Positions 6,240 to 12,014 of a stretch of 12,014 bases of DNA are shown one piece after another. The notes under the pieces are model-generated. The model did not search any database and was not told the origin of the DNA. It worked only from the letters and a program-made list of their open reading frames with translations. The DNA is taken from contig JALREG010000247.1 in assembly GCA_023253905.1 (NCBI GenBank), forward strand, positions 1 through 12,014. The letters are read 5' to 3'. Origin of the DNA: Burkholderiaceae bacterium. Lineage in GTDB: Bacteria > Pseudomonadota > Gammaproteobacteria > Burkholderiales > Burkholderiaceae. Position 1 is the first letter of the stretch. Each line of letters starts with the position of its first letter. The position numbers and the translations under genes were made by a program.

Positions 6240-7214
6240 ATGGAAATTTTCGACTACGACAACATCCTGCTCCTGCCCCGCCGCTGCGTGGTGGAGAGCC
6301 GCCGCGAGTGCGATCCCTCGATCGAGCTGGGAGGGCGGCGTTTTCGCATCCCGGTCGTTCCGGCCAACATGAAGACGGTGGTCAACGACGACATCTGTGA
6401 GCGACTCGCGCGCGAGGGTTATTTCTACATCCAGCACCGCTTTGATATCGACAGCATCGCCTTTGCCCGCGCCATGCGCGAAAAAGGACTGTTCGTATCG
6501 CTTTCGGTGGGCGTGAAAGAGGCCGATCGCGAGGTCGTCCGCGAACTCGCCCGCGAGGGTCTGGGCGCCGATTACCTCACCATCGATATCGCCCACGGGC
6601 ATGCCGAGACGGTCAGGCAGATGATCGCCCACATCCGCGAGCATCTGCCCAAGGCCTTCGTGATCGCTGGCAATGTGGGCACACCCGAGGGCGTGATCGA
6701 TCTCGAGAACTGGGGAGCAGACGCCACCAAGGTCGGCGTCGGACCTGGCAAGGTGTGCATCACTCGCATGAAGACGGGCTTCGGAACCGGCGGCTGGCAG
6801 CTGTCGGCGCTCAAGTGGTGTGCGCGGGTCGCCACCAAGCCCATCATCGCCGACGGTGGCATCCGCGAACATGGCGACATTGCGAAGTCGGTGCGCTTTG
6901 GCGCCACCATGGTCATGATCGGGTCGATGTTCGCCGGTCATGAAGAATCGCCCGGCACCACGGTCGAGGTCGACGGTAAGCTCTACAAGGAATACTACGG
7001 TTCCGCCTCGGAGTTCAACAAAGGGCATCGGAGCTTTGTTGAAGGTAAGCGCATTCTTGAGCCCATCAAAGGCAAGCTCGCCGACACGCTACGCGAGATG
7101 GAAGAAGACCTGCAGAGCTCGATCTCATACGCCGGCGGACGCAGGCTCAGCGATCTGCGGCGCGTGAACTACGTGATCCTCGGGCACGACAACGACACGT
7201 CATACCTGATGTGA
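6240..7214 (+). CDS. guaC: GMP reductase (GuaC type 2)
   Basis: Converts GMP to IMP with NADPH, releasing ammonia, and so lets guanine nucleotides be reused for adenine nucleotides; cytoplasmic TIM-barrel enzyme of the IMPDH/GMPR family. At 324 residues it follows the Firmicutes-type GuaC almost throughout: [10 protein letters not shown] (4-13), PVVPANMKT (38-46), YFYIQHRF (61-68), [14 protein letters not shown] (114-121), [10 protein letters not shown] (141-150), [21 protein letters not shown] (168-188, with the thioimidate-forming Cys173 and Thr175), ADGGIR, GHEESPG and SSISYAGG. There is no CBS domain, unlike IMP dehydrogenase. ATG 6240 has GGAGAG 5 bases upstream (6229-6234); an in-frame TTG at 6204 would add 12 residues without family support. 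Single-gene unit with its own promoter; its last 15 bases overlap the opposing acetyltransferase gene. Confidence 0.96.
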   Translation: MEIFDYDNILLLPRRCVVESRRECDPSIELGGRRFRIPVVPANMKTVVNDDICERLAREGYFYIQHRFDIDSIAFARAMREKGLFVSLSVGVKEADREVVRELAREGLGADYLTIDIAHGHAETVRQMIAHIREHLPKAFVIAGNVGTPEGVIDLENWGADATKVGVGPGKVCITRMKTGFGTGGWQLSALKWCARVATKPIIADGGIREHGDIAKSVRFGATMVMIGSMFAGHEESPGTTVEVDGKLYKEYYGSASEFNKGHRSFVEGKRILEPIKGKLADTLREMEEDLQSSISYAGGRRLSDLRRVNYVILGHDNDTSYLM

Positions 7215-7757
7215 GTCGGGCGGGCGCTCGCGGTCGCCCGCACCGATCTCGCGCTGCATGATGACGGTATCGAGCCAGCGGTCGAATTTCCAGCCGCTTG
7301 CGCGCAGGATTCCGGCAAATCGAAAACCGCAGGCGGCATGCAGTCCGATCGAGCCGGTGTTGGCGCTGTCGCCGATCACGGCAATCATCTGGCGTACGCC
7401 CCGTGCACGGGCCTCATCGATCAGATCCGCAAGCAGCGCACGACCAATGCCACCACGCGTCAGCCCCGCGCGCACATAGACCGAATTCTCCACGCTGAAC
7501 CGGTAGGCAGGCCGCATCCGGAAAAAATTGAAGTAGGCAAACCCCACGACCTCGCCGCCTGCTTCGGCCACCCGGTGTGCAAAGCCATTGGCGAGCACAT
7601 CGTCGCGGCGGCGCCTGATTTCGGCGAGCGTGGGCGGCTCAAGCTCAAACGAACCCGTGCCATGCCGCACATGGTGCGCATAAATGCGCTCAATCGCCTC
7701 AAGATCGGCGGGCGTGCTGTCCCGCAGGCGCGGGGCCTGCGCGAATCGTTCAGACAT
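7200..7757 (-). CDS. GNAT acetyltransferase, phosphinothricin/methionine-sulfone type
   Basis: A 185-residue cytoplasmic acetyl-CoA-dependent N-acetyltransferase. It starts [28 protein letters not shown], the usual opening of the Pat/MnaT (YncA) branch. The acetyl-CoA pyrophosphate loop is RGGIG (101-105) within [21 protein letters not shown], followed by the conserved [19 protein letters not shown] and [15 protein letters not shown] (156-169). Members of this branch acetylate the alpha-amine of phosphinothricin, methionine sulfone or sulfoximine, or related amino acids; the true substrate here is unknown and resistance should not be assumed. ATG 7757 overlaps the stop of the preceding metallo-hydrolase gene by 8 bases and has GGGAGG 7 bases upstream, so the genes are translationally linked. 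It is the last gene of the minus-strand operon and ends inside guaC. Confidence 0.9.
   Translation of the reverse strand: MSERFAQAPRLRDSTPADLEAIERIYAHHVRHGTGSFELEPPTLAEIRRRRDDVLANGFAHRVAEAGGEVVGFAYFNFFRMRPAYRFSVENSVYVRAGLTRGGIGRALLADLIDEARARGVRQMIAVIGDSANTGSIGLHAACGFRFAGILRASGWKFDRWLDTVIMQREIGAGDRERPPDSHQV
7220..7241. terminator. Hairpin at the convergent guaC / acetyltransferase ends
   Basis: GCGGGCG (7220-7226) pairs perfectly with CGCCCGC (7235-7241) around an 8-base loop. It begins 5 bases after the guaC stop but lies inside the last codons of the acetyltransferase gene on the other strand. Without a T-run it is only a candidate guaC terminator; there is no other intergenic space for one. 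Confidence 0.35.
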
Positions 7758-8685
7758 TAAAGAGCCTCCCGTTCAGACGTCTCAGCGCCCCCTGCGCGGT
7801 GAGTTCCCCAACCGCCCAGTCAAAGGCTGCCTCGAGCGGCAGATCCAGGAGCGCAGCCGCACTGCGAAGCACCGACGCACCCGCCACCCGCTCTGCGAGC
7901 ACCGTCTCTTCGACCTCTTCCATATCAAGCATCAGATATTTGATCATCACCTTCAGGGCGTAGCGTGCGTTTCGCACCGGGTCTCCGCGAAGCGATGCGA
8001 GTCTTCTACGTGCGGTTTCGATCACTGCGAGCGGCTCGGCAAACGCCGGGCCATGACCAGGCAGCACGGTATCCACATCAAGGCCTGCGATCAGCTCGAG
8101 CATCTCGGCCTGCTCGGCAAAGCCCGACTCTCCGACCAGCTCGGGAAAAATCACGCCAAAGCCGTTTTTCCAGAGCACATCGGCTGAGACCAGGAGGCGA
8201 TGGCGCGCACAGTGAAACACCAGGCTCTTCGGATCGTGGCCCGGTGCCGCGTAAATCTCCCAGGGCACCCCGCCGATCAGAAGCGTCTCGCCCGGCACCA
8301 GCATGCCGCTTGCCTCAAAGCGGGCGCAACGCTGGGCGGTGCCGTCATAGCTGAGCGCAGCAGTGTCCCAGCGCCGAACATCGTCAACACTGCCGGCCGG
8401 CACCAGCACCTCGCAGCCAAACCGTGCGGCGAGCGCCGCATTGCCGCCGCAGTGATCGGAGTGCAGATGCGTGTTGAGGACGCGGGTGAGACGCTTTGCA
8501 CCAAGCTGGCCCAGCGCATGCTCGACCAGGGACACCACCAGCGTGGAATGCTTCACATAGCCGCTATCGATCAGCGTTGCGCCGCCATCGGGCTCGGCGA
8601 TGAGGACCATGTTGGACGAAAGCCAGTCGCGCTCGATGAAGCGAACGCCGACCGGTAACCGGACCGCTGGCTCAGCCCGACTCAT
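7750..8685 (-). CDS. Metallo-beta-lactamase-fold hydrolase with C-terminal helical domain
   Basis: A 311-residue binuclear-metal hydrolase. The zinc ligands are all present: HLHSDH (His73, His75, Asp77, His78), His150 in AAPGHDPKS, Asp169 in SADVLW and His211 in LPGHGPAF. After about residue 225 comes an all-helical tail ending [31 protein letters not shown], which resembles the winged-helix-like extension of LACTB2-type family members (inferred). No signal peptide is visible, so it is probably cytoplasmic; a thioester, lactone or phosphoester substrate is possible but unproven. The frame is open back to 8802, but those codons lie inside the DUF1289 gene; ATG 8685 (MSRAEPAVRLPVG) overlaps that gene's end by 14 bases and gives a normal N-terminus. 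It also overlaps the next gene by 8 bases. Confidence 0.88.
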   Translation of the reverse strand: MSRAEPAVRLPVGVRFIERDWLSSNMVLIAEPDGGATLIDSGYVKHSTLVVSLVEHALGQLGAKRLTRVLNTHLHSDHCGGNAALAARFGCEVLVPAGSVDDVRRWDTAALSYDGTAQRCARFEASGMLVPGETLLIGGVPWEIYAAPGHDPKSLVFHCARHRLLVSADVLWKNGFGVIFPELVGESGFAEQAEMLELIAGLDVDTVLPGHGPAFAEPLAVIETARRRLASLRGDPVRNARYALKVMIKYLMLDMEEVEETVLAERVAGASVLRSAAALLDLPLEAAFDWAVGELTAQGALRRLNGRLFNV

Positions 8686-8920
8686 GAGAGCGCACCAGTT
8701 CGCGTGCCTGACCCGGGCCCACGCGTGAGGCGAGGGCGGTTTCAAGGTCGACATCGAAGTGCCGGGCGAGCTGCACCCAGACGGCCATGCGCTCGCGATC
8801 ATCGAGCATGATCCAGGCTTCGATCTGCTCGATGGAACGCGAGCAGCCCAGGCAGCGGCGCGATTCGGGGTCGAGCTGACAGACCGAAATGCAGGGCGAC
8901 GGAACCGTGGCAGCGTTCAT
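8672..8920 (-). CDS. Small DUF1289 protein with four-cysteine motif
   Basis: An 82-residue protein of the DUF1289 family, function unknown. The N-terminal half carries SPCISVCQLDPESRRCLGCSRSIEQI, giving cysteines at 10, 14, 23 and 26 (C-x3-C-x8-C-x2-C), a pattern able to hold an iron-sulfur cluster or zinc. After it comes the family-typical EQIEAWIMLDDRERMAVW. ATG 8920 is chosen because the family begins a few residues before the first cysteine pair; the frame is open to 9064 but that part lies within the HMG-CoA lyase gene. It follows that gene by 31 bases and overlaps the metallo-hydrolase start by 14. Small proteins of this family are common in proteobacteria; a metal-related role is inference. 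Confidence 0.85.
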   Translation of the reverse strand: MNAATVPSPCISVCQLDPESRRCLGCSRSIEQIEAWIMLDDRERMAVWVQLARHFDVDLETALASRVGPGQARELVRSHESG

Positions 8921-8951
8921 GACGGGGCCCGTTGGAGATGTCGGATGGCAA

Positions 8952-9881
8952 TCATGCGCGCGCCTCGGCCACGGCCTCGCGTGCTGCGAGCGCAGCACCC
9001 ACCCGCGAGGCATAGCGACGGCCCACCTGCTCAGAGATCCACTGGCCGGTTTGCACCATCGCATCGAGGTTCAGCCCGGTGTCGATGCCCAGGCCCTTGA
9101 AGAGCCACAGCAAGTCTTCGGTGGCGACATTGCCGGTTGCACCCTTCGCATACGGACAGCCGCCCAGCCCCGCAACGGCGCTGTCAAACCGGTGCACGCC
9201 CACCTCCAGGCAGCCATAGACATTGGCAACCGCCTGACCGTAGGTATCGTGGAAGTGCCCCGAGAGCTGGCCGAGCGGCACCTTGCCCGCCGCCGCTTCA
9301 AACACGCGCTTCACATGACCCACAGTCGCCACGCCAATGGTGTCGGCAATGCCGATCTCATCACAGCCCAGATCGCGGGTGCGCTGGACCAGGTCGATCA
9401 CAGATTCGAGGGGCACATCACCCTGATAGGGGCAGCCAAAAGCCACCGAAATCACTGCGCGGAGCCGCAGACCGTGAGCCTTGGCGGCCTGGGCCACCGG
9501 GCGAAATCGCTCGATGCTCTCGGCCACCGAGCAATTGGTGTTTCGCATTGAAAACGCCTCGCTTGCTGCGCCGAAAATCACCACCTCATCGACTCGGCTC
9601 GCAAGCGCCGCCTCGAAGCCTTTCAGGTTGGGCGTGAGCGCAGACAACGTGAGCCCGGCACGCCGGGGGAGGCGGGCAAGCACATCGGCCGCATCGGCCA
9701 TCTGCGGCACCCATTTGGGCGATACGAAGGAGGTGACCTCGAGCTGCGCTACGCCGGCAGCGAGCAGCCGCTCGCAGAGCCCGACCTTCACATCGGTTGC
9801 AAGCGGCGCTTTCTCGTTTTGAAGACCGTCGCGCGGGCCGACCTCGGTGATGAAGACTCGGGCGGGCAGGGTGTTGGGCAT
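8952..9881 (-). CDS. mvaB: Hydroxymethylglutaryl-CoA lyase
   Basis: Splits 3-hydroxy-3-methylglutaryl-CoA into acetoacetate and acetyl-CoA, the last step of leucine breakdown; cytoplasmic divalent-metal-dependent TIM barrel. The 309-residue protein has all key residues: Arg17 and Asp18 in EVGPRDGLQNE, His209 and His211 in SGHFHDTYGQ, Cys242 in SAVAGLGGCPYAKGATGN, and Asn251. These line up with human Arg41, Asp42, His233, His235, Cys266 and Asn275 at a constant offset of 24. ATG 9881 is used because MPNTLPARVFITEVGPRDG fits the family and AAGGAAAG lies about 9 bases upstream; a TTG at 9911 would overlap the previous gene by 4 bases but adds an unlike N-terminus. It sits downstream of a carboxylase subunit, consistent with the leucine pathway. 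Confidence 0.96.
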   Translation of the reverse strand: MPNTLPARVFITEVGPRDGLQNEKAPLATDVKVGLCERLLAAGVAQLEVTSFVSPKWVPQMADAADVLARLPRRAGLTLSALTPNLKGFEAALASRVDEVVIFGAASEAFSMRNTNCSVAESIERFRPVAQAAKAHGLRLRAVISVAFGCPYQGDVPLESVIDLVQRTRDLGCDEIGIADTIGVATVGHVKRVFEAAAGKVPLGQLSGHFHDTYGQAVANVYGCLEVGVHRFDSAVAGLGGCPYAKGATGNVATEDLLWLFKGLGIDTGLNLDAMVQTGQWISEQVGRRYASRVGAALAAREAVAEARA

Positions 9882-9907
9882 GAGGAGGACTTTCCTTGAG
9901 AGCCAGT

Positions 9908-10897
9908 TCAATAGGCGCGGTTGCGATCAACCAGGCCACTGGGCGTATGGCCGAGCGCAAGCTGCGTGATGCGATGCGCCACCTGGCGGGCAGACTCGCT
10001 CACAACGGTGATCGCCGCCACATGCGGCGTGATGCGCACCCGTGGGTGGTTCCAGAAGCGGTGCTCGCGCGGCAGCGGCTCGGTGCGAAATACATCGAGC
10101 GCGGCACCAGCGAGCGCGCCCGAATCGAGGGCAGCCAGCAGCGCCTCCTCCACCACCAGGTCGCCTCGCGCGACGTTGATCAGGAAGGCCCCGCGCGGTA
10201 GCTGTGCCAAGCGCGTGGCGTCAAACAGATTGCGGGTGGCCGGTGTGAGCGGCGCTGCCACCACCAGCACCTGCGCGCCTTGCAGGAACGGCTCAAGCCC
10301 GTGCGAGTCATCAAAGCATTCAATCCCGACCAGCGTGCGCGGCGAGCGAGAGTAGCCGCGTACCGCAAAGCCGAGCGCAGCCAACGCACGCGCGATTGCC
10401 TCGCCCATCTTGCCCATCCCGAACACGCCCACGGCACAGCGCGCTGGGCTCACATAGGGCCACTCCTGCCAGACACCCGCGCGTTGCTGCGCTTCATAGC
10501 GGTCATAGCGATAGTGAAAGCGGAGCACCTCATGCGCGCAATAGGCCGCCATCTGCTCGGCCATGCCGCCATCTTCGATGCGATAGATCGGGAGCGCAGC
10601 CGGCAGCGTCGGGTCGGTGAGCAGCCAGTCAACACCCGCGCCGGCGGCAAAGACTGCGGCGAGCCCGCGCTGGCGCGCGAAAAAACCGGGTTGCGGCCGC
10701 CACAGCACCGCATAGTCGGCGGCGGGGGCGTCGGCCGCATCGGGCACGATCCGGGCGTGCGGCAACGCCTCGCTTAGCGCCTGGGTCCACGCTTGCGCAG
10801 CATCGGCGCTGCGCAGACCCAGCACGATGGTGGGCGATGCCTTCGCCAGATGGGAGACGCCTCGCCCTTGCTCGGCGCCAGAAGATAAACCGGTCAT
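9908..10897 (-). CDS. ghrA: GhrA-type NAD(P)H-dependent glyoxylate/hydroxypyruvate reductase
   Basis: A 329-residue D-isomer 2-hydroxyacid dehydrogenase, most like E. coli GhrA, which reduces glyoxylate and hydroxypyruvate. Shared landmarks include DYAVLWRP, LAAVFAAGAGVDWLL, the EDGGMAEQM helix, the dinucleotide fold GMGKMG (160-165) and the catalytic triad Arg244 (NVARG), Glu273 (RTEPLP) and His292 (TPHVAAIT). It ends with SGLVDRNRAY, close to the VDRARGY ending of GhrA. It has about 20 extra N-terminal residues compared with GhrA. The start ATG overlaps the carboxylase stop in an ATGA arrangement (10894-10897), so translation is coupled. Placement between two leucine-degradation genes is odd: glyoxylate reduction is not a known step there, so it may act on another 2-oxoacid. 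Confidence 0.92.
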   Translation of the reverse strand: MTGLSSGAEQGRGVSHLAKASPTIVLGLRSADAAQAWTQALSEALPHARIVPDAADAPAADYAVLWRPQPGFFARQRGLAAVFAAGAGVDWLLTDPTLPAALPIYRIEDGGMAEQMAAYCAHEVLRFHYRYDRYEAQQRAGVWQEWPYVSPARCAVGVFGMGKMGEAIARALAALGFAVRGYSRSPRTLVGIECFDDSHGLEPFLQGAQVLVVAAPLTPATRNLFDATRLAQLPRGAFLINVARGDLVVEEALLAALDSGALAGAALDVFRTEPLPREHRFWNHPRVRITPHVAAITVVSESARQVAHRITQLALGHTPSGLVDRNRAY

Positions 10898-12014
10898 GCT
10901 GCCCCCGCGGGAAGAGGCTCGATCGCAAGAAGCGCCGCGCCCTCCTGCACCTGTGAACCCGTCGAATGAAGAATGGCGGTGACGCGACCCGCCTCGGGCG
11001 CGGTGATGACATGCTCCATCTTCATCGCCTCGAGCACCGCGAGCGGTTGGCCGCGCTCAACCACCGCACCCACGTCCACCATCAGCGCCACCACCTTGCC
11101 AGGCATCGGTGCGGCAAGGCTGCCCGCATCCGCGGCCGCCTCATCAGGATTGCCGCCCGGCGGCAGCACCGCGACGCGCAGCGCGCGGCCCCGCTCCGAT
11201 AGCAGGATCGCTGAGCCGTCAATCAGCGCGCCGCAGCGAACCGCTTCGGCGCCAACGAGCGCGCTCAGAGCGCCCTCTGCCTCATCGAGCCGCGGGTCGG
11301 CGATGCAGACCACCTGATCGCCGGCAAATGCGGTAAAGCCCGCGCCCGAGCGGGCAGGTTCGATCCGCAGTTCGCATTGCTCCGCGTCGGTCGCAAGCCG
11401 CAGCCAGCGGGCGCCCTGCCCGTGGACCCGCCAGCTATCGGCGGCCCGCCACGGGTCGATCCATGCGGGCTCGGGCGCTCCGGCGGTAGCAGTCCCGTCC
11501 ACCACGCGTTGCGGCAGCGTGCGGCGGGCAGTCTCTGCCGACTCGTTCGCAAGCCACGCCGCCGCGGCCACCCCCCAATCGCGCATCGTCATGGGGGCAG
11601 GCGAGGGCAGGACCGTCGAGCGCTCGCGCTCGATCAAGCCGGTATCGAGATCAGCCGAGACGAACGCTGGCGACTGCATCAGGCGATACAGGAAGGCCGC
11701 ATTGGTGGACACCCCCGCGATTCGAACCTGCGAGAGCGCCTGCGCCATTCGCGCGCGCGCCTGATCGCGATCGGCCCCCCAGGTAATAAGCTTGGCGATC
11801 ATCGGGTCATAGTGGGGCGTAATCACATCACCCGCGCGAACCCCGCTGTCGATCCGAAGCGCAGCAGGCTCGCCATGCGCACCCGCCCCCACCGAGAAGC
11901 CTGTCGCAGACGGCAGATGCAGCGCGCGCAGCGCCCCAGTGGAAGGCAGAAAACCGCGCTCGGGATTCTCAGCGTAGAGCCGGACCTCGATCGAATGCCC
12001 GCGCCGCTCAAGCG
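10894..12014 (-). CDS. mccA: Biotin-dependent acyl-CoA carboxylase alpha subunit, C-terminal part (probably methylcrotonyl-CoA carboxylase)
   Basis: The last 372 residues of a biotin carboxylase/biotin carrier fusion; the N-terminal ATP-grasp part lies beyond the window. The visible frame is open to the edge and begins with the end of the biotin carboxylase domain, GHSIEVRLYAENPERGFLPSTG, then DVITPHYDPMIAKLITWG. A poorly conserved linker domain follows (about 90-290 of the visible part). The C-terminal biotinyl domain starts APMPGKVVALMVDVG, with the biotin-accepting lysine in LEAMKMEH (codon at 11020-11022). The subunit carboxylates biotin with bicarbonate and ATP and passes it to a beta subunit. 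Linkage to HMG-CoA lyase points to 3-methylcrotonyl-CoA as substrate (leucine pathway); acetyl-, propionyl- or geranyl-CoA carboxylase cannot be excluded from this fragment. Confidence 0.88.
   Translation of the reverse strand, partial: LERRGHSIEVRLYAENPERGFLPSTGALRALHLPSATGFSVGAGAHGEPAALRIDSGVRAGDVITPHYDPMIAKLITWGADRDQARARMAQALSQVRIAGVSTNAAFLYRLMQSPAFVSADLDTGLIERERSTVLPSPAPMTMRDWGVAAAAWLANESAETARRTLPQRVVDGTATAGAPEPAWIDPWRAADSWRVHGQGARWLRLATDAEQCELRIEPARSGAGFTAFAGDQVVCIADPRLDEAEGALSALVGAEAVRCGALIDGSAILLSERGRALRVAVLPPGGNPDEAAADAGSLAAPMPGKVVALMVDVGAVVERGQPLAVLEAMKMEHVITAPEAGRVTAILHSTGSQVQEGAALLAIEPLPAGAA

Noticed and set aside
5991..7028. 345-codon antisense frame opposite guaC
   Set aside because: Fully opposite a well-supported GMP reductase, with no recognisable domain of its own.
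7684..8187. Plus-strand frame opposite the metallo-hydrolase gene
   Set aside because: The minus-strand gene has all metal ligands in order; the plus-strand frame has none of a real protein's features.
8686..8802. Longer start (8802) for the metallo-hydrolase
   Set aside because: The added 39 residues are a shadow of the DUF1289 gene; the ATG at 8685 fits overlap spacing and gives a normal N-terminus.
8921..9064. Longer start (9064) for the DUF1289 protein
   Set aside because: The extra residues overlap the C-terminus of HMG-CoA lyase and are not family-like; the family normally starts just before the cysteine motif.

Overview
The window is GC-rich DNA (roughly 65% by eye), densely coded, with short gaps, overlapping genes and Burkholderiales-like protein sequences. 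The best reading is a chromosomal segment of a betaproteobacterium, probably Burkholderiales. This is inferred from protein style and promoter look; there is no rRNA or other taxonomic marker. I see no tRNA, rRNA, transposase, integrase, phage gene or CRISPR array.

Region 1 (1-6060, plus strand) is a branched-chain amino acid (LIV)-type ABC importer cassette. It runs: end of ATPase LivG, permeases LivH and LivM, a secreted substrate-binding protein, ATPase LivF, then an adenylate-forming enzyme of the phenylacetate-CoA ligase type. A ligase at the end of the cassette suggests a carboxylic acid, possibly aromatic, that is imported and then activated to its CoA thioester, rather than leucine itself. 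The binding-protein gene is set apart from its neighbours: a small hairpin and an AAGGAGG ribosome site precede it, and three consecutive RNA hairpins follow it before livF. That is the architecture expected if the binding protein is made in excess over the membrane parts.

Region 2 (6061-7214, plus strand) is a single gene, a GMP reductase of the type best known from Firmicutes (GuaC type 2), with a recognisable sigma-70-like promoter directly upstream. Its last 15 bases overlap the end of the opposing operon.

Region 3 (7200-12014, minus strand) is one tightly packed operon read from right to left: the C-terminal part of a biotin-dependent acyl-CoA carboxylase alpha subunit (probably 3-methylcrotonyl-CoA carboxylase), a GhrA-type hydroxyacid dehydrogenase, hydroxymethylglutaryl-CoA lyase, a small four-cysteine DUF1289 protein, a metallo-beta-lactamase-fold hydrolase and a GNAT acetyltransferase. 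Methylcrotonyl-CoA carboxylase and HMG-CoA lyase are both steps of leucine catabolism, so the operon looks like the tail of a leucine/isovalerate degradation cluster carrying accessory genes.

The window is mostly ordinary metabolism. The points most worth a second look are the triple hairpin between the binding-protein gene and livF, the missing phosphate-binding loop in the ligase-like protein, and the accessory genes (GhrA, DUF1289, metallo-hydrolase, GNAT) co-transcribed with leucine-degradation enzymes. I did not find convincing evidence of a wholly undescribed system.
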